DNA of 64,000 nt from Ephemerocybe angulata (GCA_013368325.1 JAACJK010000175.1:225868-289867); one strand, 5' to 3'. Shown: positions 1-12,173, counted from the first letter of the stretch. Numbers and translations are program-made. The notes: generated from the letters alone by a model not told the origin.

Positions 1-676
1 AGCGCCGCAGGACCTCTGGGATGGAGTCGAAGAACGCCCTCAGCGGAGAATCCCCCGCATTCTCGTTCTCGTTCCCTCCTCTCCGCTCCGTTGTCGTCGC
101 CGTCGTCGCTGCGAGAACCTGAGGGGGAGATTGAATTTGATCGGCTGGCGGGATTTGCGATTTCGGATGAAGACGCGGCAGATCGACGTCGACGTGGACG
201 CCCTTGACGTCCCCAACACCGCGACGACCGTCTTGTGCCGTGGTCGTCGCAGAATCTGATTTCTTTGGGTAATGATTGGCGGGGACCACGACGACGACAC
301 GGCCCTTCTGGACCCCCACGCGGTCTTTATGAATGGACTTGGTGGAGGGGGAAGGCTGCGATGCACGTTGTTTCTGCGTCTTCTTTGAGAGGGATGCCGC
401 TGCCCGGAGCGCTTTCAGCGAGGACGTCCGGGACGAGGTCCTTCGCTTGGTGCTGAGGCGTCTCCTGAGGATCCCTTTGTGGGCGTAGACCACTAAGGGC
501 TGTTTGCGCTGTTGCTCTCGACGTTCCTTTGCCTCTTCAAGATGATTCTTCTTGTGAATCACTGGGAGGATGGGCCTCAGGTCTTGACCCGATGGGCCTT
601 CCACGCAAGTCATGCTCGTCGAACCACTGCCGGCGCTGCAAGTTTCGAAGCTCCTGTCCGACTCGCTCATAACCAT
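1..676 (-). CDS. unknown basic Ser/Arg-rich protein, 3' part outside window
   Basis: An open frame runs from an ATG at 676 to the left edge with no stop, about 225 residues, so only the 5' part is in the window. It begins MVMSESDRSFETCSAGSGS and is low in hydrophobic residues. An acidic/Ser start is followed by K/R-rich stretches (HKKNHLEEAKERREQQRK, RRRLSTKRRTSSRTSS) and then a Pro/Thr-rich part. No signal peptide, membrane segment or known domain is visible, and the composition suggests a disordered nuclear or regulatory protein. A TATA-like stretch (minus strand, about 741-746) lies 65 bp upstream. An opposite-frame 108-codon reading of the same DNA is Arg-rich and looks like a shadow. Function not recognised. 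Confidence 0.6.
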   Translation of the reverse strand, partial: MVMSESDRSFETCSAGSGSTSMTCVEGPSGQDLRPILPVIHKKNHLEEAKERREQQRKQPLVVYAHKGILRRRLSTKRRTSSRTSSLKALRAAASLSKKTQKQRASQPSPSTKSIHKDRVGVQKGRVVVVVPANHYPKKSDSATTTAQDGRRGVGDVKGVHVDVDLPRLHPKSQIPPADQIQSPPQVLAATTATTTERRGGNENENAGDSPLRAFFDSIPEVLRR

Positions 677-1691
677 GTCGTTCTCTGATAATAGAGAAGC
701 AACGCGTATATGTCACTTAGTATACGACAGGTAGATGAGCATATATGCAGCATATCAGGACGCACCATCTAATGTGTAGCTCGCGATTGGCATGCAGAAG
801 TCATGGACGACACAAGCCTCGATCCAAGCCATATGCCGCACCTAGATTCATAACGAAGTCAGTTTAAGCCCTCACGAGGATAAACTTCAAGGTACTCACA
901 ATGATGCGTCTGGACAACAACCTCAACGAAGCAAAATCAGCAGATAAGATCAGCCTCCTCGAAAAGACACATCCAAGCGCCAAAACGACCGCATTTACTC
1001 GCTCAACTCAGGATCACAGCCTCCGGCACAGAACATAAACCTCGCCTCGAAGAACTCAGCCGGCGTCTGCACAATCTTCCCGCCATTCCGCTCTGACGAA
1101 TCCATTAATCAGTGAACGTTCTTTGTTTCAAGATTGTGCAGTCGAAGCTCGCACTCCAGAGTGCCTTCATCTTCATCGGAACCGCTTTGGTGAAGAAAGC
1201 TTTGCGATGTCAGCGAGCTCGCTCACTGCAGTGAAAGTTCAGGCAAGCTGGCAGCGCACCAAGGCCATAGAATAACATGGGAGACGATGATGATGATGGC
1301 AGAAAGGAAGGATGAAAATCATTATTGATCGCGAACGGCGCCGCCCCAGGCTGGGCGCGGGCGCCAATGATCACGACAAACGCCCTCGGCATGTTCAGCT
1401 CCTGTGGACTCGGATGTACACCTGTCCAGAGAGAGGCAAGATTGAGATGTTCGCGGTTGGGTCAGCTCTGTTACCAGGTCGGCAGGGGTTCCTTGGGGTT
1501 TCCTCAATGATGTCGCCCTGGCGGTGGGCGTCATCTTTGAGGGCCGTTCCCTGGACTAATCTCACCCGCCAACCCGCCATTTCGCTTTGGAAAAAGCAAA
1601 ACTGTATATTTGTACTACCCCTCGCATGTACATCAAGAAAAAATCCACCCCGAAAATCATTATTCTAGTCCAATGTTCCAAGTTCGCTCAT
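677..1691. other. intergenic, no gene seen
   Basis: About 1 kb between the 5' end of the edge gene and the 3' end of Abp1. Short open frames overlap on both strands at 1210-1668, but none has recognisable composition, splice logic or a domain. It probably holds the promoter of the edge gene and the 3' UTR of Abp1. Confidence 0.5.
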
Positions 1692-4338
1692 TCATCCCGA
1701 TTCCTGCACTTCGACGTAATTGGCTTCACGAAAAGACCAGTCAGCATTCCACCATAACCATCAAAGCATGAGGACTCACCAGGGAACAGACCGACATCCC
1801 CAACCGTGTTCTTGCCTTGCCACCAATCCTCCGACGCAGGCTCGATTTCAACGATCAACTCTCCCTCACGGAAGGTGATCTCGTTGTCCTCCGTGGCTTC
1901 ATAGCTGAGGAAGGATCGTCAGGAAATGCTCAAGAATCATAACTGGATGCGCTTACTCATAAAGCGCGATGGCAGTGATTCCAAGGTCTTGAGGAGGAGT
2001 GGGCGCGCGAGGGGGCGGGGGAGGAGCCGCGGGTGCCGCAGGGGCAGGCGGGGGTGGAGGGGGAGGGGGAGGCGGCGGGGGAGGAGCTTCCGCCTCAGGC
2101 TCAGGCTCGCCCTGGACGAGCTCGACGTAGTTGGCTGCAGATAATCATTAACACTTGAACCAAGAGAAGCACAATCCATAAAGCGCACCAGGGAAGAGTC
2201 CCGTCTGTCCGTGGGCGTTGACGCCAGACCACCATCCTTCATCAACCTCCTCAATCTGTTCGACATATTCGCCTTCAGCCAAGTTCAGTTCGTTATCCTC
2301 AGTGGCCTAGTTTAAACGTTAGATTGTTTACATAAGTTTGAAAACGGTCGAACTGCGAACCTCATAGTCGTAAAGCACGACGGCCACGATGCCTTGACGC
2401 TGGGGTGCGGGCTCCGGCTCTTGAAGGGACAGTGCTGCAACCTCTGCAACAGGAGGCGCGGGTGGCGGTGGCGGAGGGGGCGGAGGGGGAGGAGGAGGCG
2501 GGGCCTCAAACTCAGGCTCCTGCACCCTTGCGGGAGGAGGAGGAGGAGGTGGAGGAGGAGGCGGAGGGGGTGGCGGAGCCTCAAACTCTGGCTCAGGGTC
2601 CGCAGCCCTTGGAGGAGGAGGAGGCGGTGGGGGAGGCGGAGGAGGCGCGACCTCAGGCTCCGGTTCCCATTCAGGTTCTTCCTCCTCAGGTTCAGGCTGG
2701 ATTGGTCGAGCGGGAGGAGGAGGAGGAGGCGGGGGAGGTGCAGCCTCCGGCTCCGGCTCCCACTCGGTTTCCTCTTCTGGTTCGGGTTCGTGGGCAGTGA
2801 AGCGAGATGCAACTGCTCCTACACCCGCACCAACCGCAGCTGCACCAGCGACGCCGGCGCCGACCGCAGCCGCGCCAGCTCCGAGTACAGCAGCACCAGC
2901 CGCAGCACCACCGAGAGCACCAAAGTTTCTAGGACCACTATGTGCGACCGTAGCGCGTCCGAAGGCAGGCTTGGAGATAGGCCCAGCAGTGCTCTGTGGC
3001 GTATAAGTAGACGCATTTCGGCTCCTCGCCTCTTCCTCTTCAGCTTGCTTCTTCGCTTGTGCCTGTCGCTCACTCCAGGTAAGTTTCTTCCCAGAAGGGG
3101 AAGGCGCCGAGGAAGGCGACTCTGATTGTTGTTGCTGTCCAAATGCAGCAAAGGGATTCTTCAGCTTCTTGGGTGCAGCTAGAGCAACTGGGGTATAGGA
3201 ACTCTTCAGTGGCTCAATCCTATCTTCTTCGGCAGGCTTAGTCGGAACGTTCGATGGGGGCGCATGGTGGAAGGAAGGAGCAGGTGCAGCTGGGGGAGGT
3301 GTCGGCGTGCTGACTGGTGGAGGCGTCGGGACACTGCGAGGCGCGGGCGAAGGCGTTGAGGCTACACCCCCTCTCTAGAATAATAGTGAGTGATCTCGGT
3401 GGCCGGTTAATGCTGTAGGTGATACATACCATTGCGCTAAAGGCAGGACGTGATGCGGCCGGTGGTGCAGAGGGTCGGCTGGCCGTTGGAAGAGCAGGGG
3501 CTTTCGGTGCAGGCTCGGAAGGCTTGTCTTCGGGCCACGCGTCGGCAGGAGCTGAGCCCCCGATCGTAGTTCTTCCATACAAGGAAGACGCGGATGGAGC
3601 AGGCCGCGATGCAGCTGGAGGGGGAGCAGGCTTAGGAGGAGGTGGTACGTTCCGTTTCAGCGCACCAATGTCGACTTTCCCGACAGGGGTGTAGCTTGTG
3701 CCGACGGGGGTGATGGGTTCGAATTTACGGGGTGCCTCCTTCTGGACAGAGTACTTCGCGCCAGACGCCGCCTCCACTCTCTTCATAATTAATGCAGCGG
3801 AGACATCTCCCTAGATTATTGGGTTATCTCTGGGAATCAATTGTGATTCTAGGTTCGTTGGCGTACCTCATTACGAGCGTTGATAACGACGTGGGTTCCT
3901 CGCAAGAAGTTGGCAACCGCTTGAGAGTGGGTATGGAACAGTCCCTTCTTAATCTCGGGTACACCGTCGCCACACCAATTAATCTGCACAAGCTTCGGCA
4001 GTTGGCTCTAAAGATGACAGCGGAGGGTAAGCCTCAGCTATCGCGATGGAATCGAACGACTTACATGGGGCTCGATGACGCGAACAAACGCATATTGCAC
4101 TCTTCACCATAATCAGCTCTGCGTGACGATTCGGCTCTCTAATCCATTCGAAAGCTTACCTTCCATCAGAGAACTCTTCTTCCAACTCTTCAAGGCCACC
4201 ACTGCCGGTGGCTTGTACCTTTAGATCGTTGGTTCTTCCTTCATAGGTGAAGATCGCCCAGTCTATTCCCTTCGCGTTTACTACATCTTCGTATGCTTCT
4301 GAGATCTCTCGACTGGAGAGATTAATCTGCAACGACAT
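1692..4338 (-). CDS. ABP1: Abp1-type actin-binding protein (ADF-H plus two SH3 domains)
   Basis: The N-terminus (MSLQINLSSREISEAYEDVV) starts an ADF-homology domain that binds F-actin and is split by introns down to about 3790. A linker rich in Ala, Pro and Lys follows, with long proline/glutamate runs (2450-2780). Two SH3 domains end the protein. The first starts at GIVAVVLYDYE (about 2365) and continues through EGWW and GLFP (about 2200). The second runs from ITAIALYE (about 1970) through SEDWWQGKN to a last short exon ending ANYVEVQESG. That ending, with the ANYVE motif, fixes the stop at 1692. Abp1 links cortical actin patches to endocytosis through SH3-proline contacts and Arp2/3 activation; those roles come from the family. 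Exon joins in the middle are approximate. Confidence 0.88.
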
Positions 4339-4747
4339 GGTGACGAGAACCTATCCGATCCGACGTTAAGTGCCCTGGAGAATGCTACGATATCTCAGCC
4401 AAGAGCGCACCTTGAGGTTCCTCGGTTCTGGTCTGATTAGCTCTGGCTCCTTGTATTTGAATCCAAGAATCAGAAACTCGAGATTGTGGATTTGTGTCGA
4501 AGGAGGGAGTTGAGAGAGAGGGGCTTGCGGCACTGCCCGCCACCCCGCAGCCCATTTCCCAACACGTGACACTGATACCCGCTGATGACGCGGTGGCTGT
4601 GAGGGCGGGACTGGCAACTGACTGGCAGCCGAACGCGACCGCGCGTCGACGCACTTTCCAGCGAATTTCAAGGCAAGTTCAAGTTCAGGCCATCAATGAG
4701 TCGAATCTGCTCTAAATACCCCTCAATACATTCAGACAGGCTAGAGA

Positions 4748-6825
4748 TCAGAGCACCGAGGTTAAGGATTCCGCGAGCCTCTCGTACTTCCCAAACTCTT
4801 CATCCTTCTCAATAATAACCCTATCCTCCTTGAGTACAAGAATATCATCAGCGCTCCTACCATTTCCACCCTCGTTAAGCCGTAGACTTTCCTCATCGAT
4901 TGCATCCAGCCAGGCTTTGGCAATGGCTTGCTGCTCCTCCGACAGAATTGGAACCCTAAGCGCCCATAGCGCTCGGTCAGTCCCGTGCGTTACGTATCCT
5001 ATTCAATCCTCAGATTTTATGAATGTCTTCATGGAGGAAAAACTTACCATATGGTCTAGCTTGCGCTGGCGTCCAGCGAATAGAGTAGCACAGAACGGGG
5101 AAGTCGTGTGCGAGCAAGTCTCGAGCAAGAAGCCGAATCGGAAGATGCACCTGAACATCACTCAGAATTTCCCCAAAGCTTCTCTGCGCCTCGTCCCCCA
5201 ACGCGTCTGCGGGAAGCTCTGGATACCCTCTCAGTAGCTTCTCCACGAGAGCAGGTGAGAAATATCGCTCCAGGTTTGGAACGATCTCATGAGGACCTCT
5301 GATCGGATGCGCTATTGAGTAGAGATACCACTCCTCCTTCAAATCTCCAACAACAATGAACCGAAGGCCTCGCTTCTTGAGGGCTTGACTGAAAGCGCCA
5401 TTCCTTTGACGTTCCATTGGTCCGGGTGAAGGCGAAATCCAATCATCCGACAGACACCCACGGAATGTGCCATATACCCCCAGCCTTTCCTCCTCGATCA
5501 CCTTAGTGATATGTTATGCGGATATCTTGGACGGGTCTCTAAGAGTCTCAACGACATCTTCGGCATCAGGGTCCAGGTCCAAAGCTCTGCAAAGCGCTTC
5601 AAACTGAGGTTGTAGCTCCTTTGGCGTCTTAGGGTCAACCCTAAATACAAGGTTCACTAGAACTCAGAAACACAGACGATGAAACTATGAGGACGCACAG
5701 TATTGCATTCGACTGCAGCACAGCAGAAGCAAAAGGGGCACGTTTACCCTCAGGAAGCAAAGACGCGTGGTGTAGCAATTGGTGGACCGAATGGGCGCCT
5801 AATTAATGATGAAACACTGACCCATCGCGAACAGCGATATAAACGGTACGTACCTGCAGACAACCCTGTCACCTGAATAGCATCAGGTGCACCTGAAATA
5901 TCGCTTTAGGTACAGATCCCCTGAAGGCGTAGAATGCTCACCTCCAAAGGCAGGTATATTCTCCCTAACCCATTCAAGAGCTAGCCACTGGTCTTTGAAG
6001 CCGTAGTTTCCAGTTAACCCATGCTTTTCCGACGCCAGGAACCCAAACGCAGAGAGACGATACCCAATGTTAACCCATATTTCAGACCTCTCGGCGGCGA
6101 TGTATTGCGCTTGGGACGTCAAACTATGGGGTGAGCCGAATTGAAGGAATCTAAGAAACGTGTGAGGACGAGAATAGCAGCATGGAGTGCTTTGGCACTT
6201 GGGAAGCGCTTACCCTCCGTGAATGTAGACCTTCACCGGGAAGTCCTTTCGGGATGGAAAGGAGGGGGGAACATGTATGTTCAGGAATAACCTTCGGACG
6301 GAGTATTAGCCACTATCATTCAGTTGCTTGAAGATGTTGGCGTACGGGTTCTCAGTAGGCTCTCCCAGTCCAACTTTGTCCTCGAAGCGCATTCCTAGGC
6401 AGCAGCGATAAGAATATCAAAAGTACCGACATGCTTATAACCACCAACCTGCAGCTTGACCGTCATTCCGCGGCTGAGCTCCATCTTCCGACAACGTTCA
6501 GATCTATCTCACATCTGACAATGGATACCTGGACGAAAGACTAACAGGAGCTCTCAAAGATGTACTCCTTCTCCTCGTACTTGTAACCCTGCGGGAGAGG
6601 TTTGGAATCTTCGAAACGCCTAGGAGGTAGAGCGTACGGGATCTCTGTCGGAAATCCAACGATAAGCATACCCCTTCATCATGAGAACACCACACGGCGG
6701 ACCTTACCAAGGAATACGATCGTCCCATTATCCACTTTGCCTCCCGTTACAGGCCCGTAGGCGGTTTCGACAACGACTCGAGCAGAATTTCGAGTCAATT
6801 CTTCTTGGAGGTGGGTCTCAGCCAT
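4748..6825 (-). CDS. type-B carboxylesterase/lipase family protein
   Basis: A multi-exon alpha/beta-hydrolase of roughly 550 residues. It starts MAETHLQEELTRNSARVVVE, followed by the typical 'YGPVTGG' strand. The oxyanion-hole HGG is in VKVYIHGG (about 6215). The conserved block NIGYRLSAFGFLASEKHG and GNYGFKDQWLALEWV lies at 5960-6090. The nucleophile elbow is V-T-G-L-S-A-G (about 5855-5875), with Ser in place and Leu instead of the commoner Glu before it. The C-terminal half is one long exon (about 5010-5510). The last exon ends GKYERLAESLTSVL. No signal peptide is evident, so a cytosolic esterase is more likely than a secreted lipase. Substrate cannot be told from sequence. The last acid/His residues were not assigned with certainty. 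Confidence 0.85.
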
Positions 6826-7226
6826 GTTATCGTGAGTTGTAGTGGTTAGAATTTGGAATCCTATAAGTCCGTGGTCATGAGGGCAGGAGTGTGGGACTTG
6901 CATCTTTCACGCCCAGTGAGAACCCACCTTCGGCCAGGTGCGGTGAGTATCGTCAAATCGCGGCCCCGAGATGGGACTTCGGTCAGTCACGGTTATTCAG
7001 GCCAACCTCCTTCTCGGCAAACCATGGCTCTACTCTGGGACTAGATAGATAAACTAATGTTATTCATAACCTGCTATAGTACTCTGGTGACCCCGTGTCA
7101 GGCCTGACCAGGGAAATGCTTCCACGACTCCTCCTATCGGATAATATTATTGATGCTCATCTTTCGACCTGAGTGGCTATTGTAGGTGTGGAGATGGGAT
7201 GCGTCGTAGCTATGCATAGTCTACGA
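6826..7226. other. intergenic, esterase promoter side
   Basis: About 400 bp without a supportable gene. It lies upstream of the esterase start and downstream of the next gene's stop. Nothing beyond AT-rich patches was seen. Confidence 0.5.
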
Positions 7227-8989
7227 TTAGAAACCCATACCCCGACATTCAGGAATTGGACCAGCTCCGGGTAAGATACTACTATCACTACCACTCAGAA
7301 CTCCTCTCGCTGTACTAAGGGAGGACTTAGCAGTGATATCTTCAACAGGTTTGGCACCTTTGTTGTCCGTATCGCCGCTTGGGTAGGGGCGACCCGCATT
7401 GAGCTCGAGAGCCTGCTCTCTAGTTTGGGCCCCACTTTCGGATCCAGCACCACCTTCCCCTCCACTTTCTTGAAGACTGCCTGTCCCTGAGCTACTGCCT
7501 TCGCGTGCATTGCCCTCGCCTACCCAACTGCCCCCTCTACCTCCACCGTTGCCCCCGGTGTAGTCGTCCGAACCCGAAGCACCTGAAGCGCACTCCCCCT
7601 TTGGACCAGGTGTCCTCCAACGGCGCGCCGCATCCCTTTCTGCTTTCATCCGAGCGCGGAATGCCTCCGAGAAGTCCAGCTTGAATCCTTGCAAGAAAAG
7701 GGAGAGGTCCTTTACCCCACTTTGTTTGCCAGAAGGAGTGCGAGCTTCCGCCGTCCATTTAACAGTCCATCCGAAGGGTAATACGGGTTTGCATCCGCCG
7801 GGCACGGCTAATCGTGAGGAGTATTCCAGCTTTATCGTGTCCTTTCCGGACTGCATCGGGCTTGTGAAGACAGCAAGGCCGCAACTCTCACTCTTCAAAG
7901 ACCCGGTGATGATGTAGAGGGGTTGTTTTGCCCCAATGGTCCTCTGGATGTCCGTGTGACGATAGAATAGCTCCGCATTGTCGATTATGTGGTTGCGTAG
8001 CTCTTCGCAGTCATCTAGCATTTCTCTGTCCGCAGGGGATGTCAAAGCAAGAACAGCTCCATTAGGCTGGCCCTTGCAGTTAAATTCAAAACGCTCTATG
8101 TCTCGACTTGGACGAAGCATGAGCGACCTCGACAACGCATTGCCCGAATGAAAACTCACTAGCGACCTGGGACAATTGTAGCGGAAGCACCCTCCGCAAC
8201 GGTATCACCTCGACGCAGCGCCCCTTCGTGAGTTGTCGCCCGTTTCTCCGGGGGAGAATAACTAACCGCTCTGAAGGCGCTTTCTGTGGCTCGGATTGAT
8301 ACGACATCATCCCACAGATTGAACGCCTTCTTAAACCCCCCTTCAGGGCTGTACGTCCCGACGTCACCTAGGAGAACGCCTCTTTCCCCTGCAAACCGCC
8401 CATGACTTGCGGTTTCCCAGCACGCCAAGCCTTCCTTCGAGCTGAGCATTTTGTAGACGTACATGTCGGGCTTTTTCAGGCAATCCAAGTCGAGGGATTG
8501 TTTATCGAGTTCTTGGAGTAAAAGCTGCGATTACTAACAAATGAGTTGACTCGTCACCATAAAACGTTGTGCAGGCAGGCATACCACGGAGATGTCTCCT
8601 TTGACTGAAATCGCAACATCAAAATCGGACATGGGCGTCAATGAAAAGTCCCGGGGTTTGGTGGTCTGCTCTGCTTGGTCTGTGGGTTCTTCATCGGGAT
8701 TCCTCTTCGCCCCAGCCGATTGTGAACTTCGCTTTGAAAACCTCTTCAAGAATTGCAGCGTTTTACGGACAGGGCCCTCCTTCTTCGGCGGTTTCGACGC
8801 GGCCGGTGGAGTACCCTGAGGAGTGGAAGTGCCAAAGATAGGGTTATTCATCTGGACGTGGCCGTGAAAATGAGTTACTGGGGAGTTAACGTCGCGCCCC
8901 GCAGCCGCAGCCTCCATGTGGCTGATCAGAAAATCATGGGGGTCAGGCATGATGCTTGTCCCTCCTGCATTGTCTCTTGAGGGGGCCAT
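7227..8989 (-). CDS. Agaricomycete-specific hypothetical protein of an expanded family
   Basis: Three exons are inferred: 8989-about 8571; about 8525-8209, starting LLLQELDKQSLDLD after an acceptor; and 8158-7227. The second intron (8159-8208, 50 nt, GTGATA..CTAG) restores the frame between the GALRR and VSFHSGNALS blocks. Without it a stop would interrupt. The protein has a K/R-rich N-terminal segment (VRKTLQFLKRFSKRSSQSA), then a globular part with KPDMYVYKMLSSKEGLACW, GERGVLLGDVGTYSPEGGF, FEFNCKGQPNGAVLALTS and LYIITGSLKS. It ends in a Gly/Ser/Glu-rich tail. These blocks recall a large paralogous family seen in mushroom genomes whose function I do not know. That memory of the family is not a database result. 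Confidence 0.72.
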
Positions 8990-9296
8990 GCCGCGAATCT
9001 CAAGCCCGGGTAAATTTGCAGATGAGGTTTGGAGGTGACGTTGTTGAGGGGAAACAGGAAAGCTGTGAATCCGATAATCTCTGAAATAAGCGCCGGTTCG
9101 ACCTGAATAGGGCAGGACTTACCACAGTCACGCTTTGACCCTACAACTATGCCTACAACGTGAGTAGAAAATAGTCAGGAGCAATCGAGTAGATTGGGCT
9201 CGTTCTGGATTTTTGTGGAGGCCCCAACAGTTCCTACCTGGTCCCTCCCGCTCCTCTGCACAGAACCCGAATCATCGAATTGACAAGAAATATATA
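8990..9296. other. short intergenic stretch
   Basis: About 300 bp between the end of VPS25 and the start of the preceding gene. No gene, RNA or repeat was seen. Confidence 0.5.
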
Positions 9297-10077
9297 TCAT
9301 TTAGCGGGTGTAAAGAAACGTACACCCTCTCCATCGGCTATGGCGATGATCTGAGCACGGTTAGATTTGGCCAGGATTGTTATCGCCTTCCGCAGCAATG
9401 GTAGCGGAATGTTTGTCAATGGTGAATTCACTGGAGGGTCGGTTATCTCATAGAACGTCATAATGGTGTTCATTTGCCCAGTGGTTGAAGCCTTGAAACG
9501 CGTCAGCCATATGGCAGGTCGACGAAAGTGAAGCGCACCCATTGATGCAAGACCTCCGCCCATTCCTCAGGCAACCGCCAATAGAGTAGTACGGAGCGGG
9601 TCTGCTTTGCAGGTTCGTACGTCGCGACGTTCTTGGCGACCATCCCGGCTAGTATGCTGGAAAGATGTGTTGGTGGCAGCCTTCCTAAGAGAAATGGTCA
9701 GTCATGGTTAAAGAGGCCAGTTGAATACCGGCAACGCACGATTAATCCTGTCATTCCGAAGCACCTCATCCCAATCCCCGCCGGTCTCCGCATCTTCGAC
9801 TCTCAGATAGAAGAGGTTCCTATGCCTCGCATACGAGAGGATGAGCTTCGTCCATTGCTCGATTACGATGGCTTCAGTCGCTGGATTGGGTTGCTGTCTA
9901 CAACGCGGATGGTTCGTTCAGCCAATTCCAACGTGCAGGTGGAAACCACGGACGTGAAGAAGGGTGGTGCAGAGTGTATCGAGGGGAGTAGAAACCCTAG
10001 TTATGTTCATTAACTTTGTTGCAAGCCTTAAGAACCGAATCCCGACCTGTCGATGTTGTGTGAGTCGATAGCGCCAT
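9297..10077 (-). CDS. VPS25: ESCRT-II subunit Vps25
   Basis: The spliced product starts MALSTHTTSTG and continues FLLPSIHSAPPFFT, QQPNPATEAIVIEQWTKLIL, DWDEVLRNDRINR, RLPPTHLSSILAGMVAK, LLYWRLPEEWAEVLHQW, GQMNTIMTFYEIT and finally RAQIIAIADGEGVRFF. This order matches both winged-helix repeats of Vps25, including PPFFT, the RINR motif, the WRxPEEW block and the C-terminal DGxGVxFF. Four short introns give a protein of about 190 residues, the usual size. Vps25 binds Vps22/Vps36 and recruits ESCRT-III (Vps20) to sort ubiquitinated cargo into multivesicular bodies. The start codon is inferred: the first exon has only 31 nt, and its GTCGGG donor is weak. The gene is divergent from the CDF transporter, with 322 bp between start codons. 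Confidence 0.88.
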
Positions 10078-10399
10078 GGTGGTGAGCATCAACTGGTATG
10101 GCCGAGGAGAGCGAATAGGGGTTCCGGTGTTCGCCGAGCGGAGATCAAGCTGAGTTTGTCGGAGAAGGAAACTGCCAGCACGACGGCTGTGGGCTCCTCG
10201 TCATCTCTCAGTCAACGCCGCCAACATCCTATCCACCGAGGCAGCATCGATCGCAGTTTTTCTCAAAATCTCTCAACCTCAATCCCCTAGGCGAACTTTG
10301 GGCGTCTATATTGATTTCAATCCCAGGACGATCCAAAACAGCGGTACCATCTAATTTACTCAAGGATCCATAGTTTCGGGTCGTTGCATCTTCGACGTA
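10078..10399. promoter_or_regulatory. shared divergent promoter region VPS25 / CDF transporter
   Basis: 322 bp separate the two divergent start codons (10077 minus, 10400 plus). It must hold both promoters. No TATA box or repeated operator-like site stands out, so the assignment rests on position only. Confidence 0.45.
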
Positions 10400-12173
10400 A
10401 TGGCCAAGCCTGACGACAAACTTCATGAAGCCTCGTCGTCCACGACGACCACTATAGAAGCCGTACGTTTCTCCCAGCTCTGCCTCGACATACGCTGATA
10501 ATCCTGACTTCTATCTACAGAGCACTTCTGGTGACGGGGCAAACGCTGTACCACAGTTGGGCTACAATGATCCTGAAGTGCCGTCTTCATCATCTTCTGC
10601 AGTCTTCAAGGATCCATTCCAATTCCAAAATGGTCTTGTACCGGATGAGGATCTAGCTGGACTTCGCAATCGAAAGAAAGGAAAGCATGTCGAACAGTAT
10701 CAGCGTAACCAGAATGATGTGTGTATTGGCCCTTGAGATGCGAACCTAAAGGTTGACTGACGGTGTTACGGCAGCTCATTAAATCCTTGCTAAAACCAAT
10801 GGAAGAGCACACTGAAGATGCAAAGGCTGAGGAGGAGACTGCACGGCTACCAGTAAGCGTTTACAGCACTCCGCAGTGACCGGTTCTAACCAGTTTCGCA
10901 GGTCAAAATTGCGATCTATGCCAGTCTATACTGTAACTTCGTCCTTTGTGGCCTGCAGCGTAAGGAACTTCGGTTATCTCACGGAGACTTCCTCTAATCT
11001 CCGTCAACTTAGTTTATGCCGCCATCTCGTCTGGATCGCTATCTCTGCTTGCTACTGGTATTGATTCTGTATTTGACATTGGAAGCAACGTCCTGCTATG
11101 GTGGCTCCATCGCAAGGCAGTTGCATTGGACACCAGTAAATGGCCCGTCGGAGGCGCGCGGCTAGAAACAATTGGAAACATCATCTATGGTACGCAGTCT
11201 GCTCTCTCTAAAGGTCCTTACCGTCCCATCTGAACCCCACTTTCTAGGTTTTCTGTGAGTGTTCTTGTCGGCCATCTTTACCGCGCGACCTAACTAGTCC
11301 AAGAATGGGCACCGTCAACCTCATCGTTGTCGTTCAGTCTATCCAGGCTTTGCTCAAGAAAGAAGGCGACGAGCTTCAAAAGTTCCACCTGCCTTCCATC
11401 ATTGTTGTGGCTATCTCCTTGGCCGTGAAGTTCGTCCTGTTCTTGTACTCTTTCTCGATTCGTAAACAATCGAGCCAAGTCCAAGTGCTCTGGGAGGATC
11501 ATCGAAATGATCTTTTCATTAATGGATTTGGTATTCTTATGTCCGCAGGTGGCAGTAAACTACGGTGGTGTTCGTGCGGTTTCCTTCTCAGCGTTAGATT
11601 AGTAGACTGACATAGTTTCAAAACAGGGTTGGACCCAATGGGTGCTATCATGGTGAGTGCGAACCAGTGCTTCGCCTAGAATGAGAGGACTAAAGGTATC
11701 TTGTAGATTGGAGCTGGTATCATCATCTTGTGGACGCACACCGTTTATGAACAGTTCGGGCTCCTAGCTGGACGATCAGCACCACACGAGTTCCTTCAAC
11801 TCTTGATCTACAAGGCGGCCACATTTAGCGAAGATATCTCAAAGTTGGATACCGTTCGCGCATACCATGTGAGTTGCTCAGCTTGCTTTGTTAACCTGGT
11901 ATTAACACAACCCAGAGTGGACCGAACTACTTCGTTGAAATCGATATCGTCATGGACGCGGATACCCCGCTGTGGAAGGCTCATGACGTCAGCCAGCAGC
12001 TGCAGGACAAGATTGAAGTCCTGCCGAATGTTGAGCGAGCGTTCGTTCATGTTGACTACGAAACGACGCATTACCCGGTACGTCGACGAGTGGGGTCTCA
12101 GCACTGCGTCATCTTCTAATCTAGCACCACACTTCTCTAGGAGCATCGGAAAGCGCCGAAGCAGGCGTTTTAA
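10400..12173 (+). CDS. cation diffusion facilitator (CDF) transporter, probable Mn2+-type
   Basis: The product starts MAKPDDKLHEASSSTTTTIE, has an acidic/basic cytosolic N-terminus, and is then spliced through several short introns. Visible CDF parts are IDSVFDIGSNVLLWWLHRKA with a D-x-x-x-D pair in TM2, WPVGGARLETIGNIIYGF, and the TM5 block WEDHRNDLFINGFGI (about 11490) with another D-x-x-x-D. It ends with the C-terminal cytosolic alpha-beta domain (NYFVEIDIVMDADTPLWKAH, QLQDKIEVLPNVERAFVHVD) and KAPKQAF. Paired DxxxD sites are the pattern of Mn-CDF proteins, while zinc members usually have HxxxD. Selectivity for Mn or Fe is therefore an inference. It would export metal from the cytosol into an organelle or out of the cell by proton antiport. 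Confidence 0.87.

Noticed and set aside
1210..1668. Overlapping frames of 60-118 codons on both strands
   Set aside because: No conserved features, no splice continuation and mutually overlapping.
2394..3125. Long plus-strand Arg/Gly-rich frames opposite Abp1
   Set aside because: They are the complement of the proline/glutamate-rich Abp1 linker; the minus strand gives SH3 and ADF-H domains.
8159..8208. Frameshift breaking the 7.2-9.0 kb gene
   Set aside because: A 50-nt GT..AG intron at this exact place restores the frame, so no break needs to be assumed.
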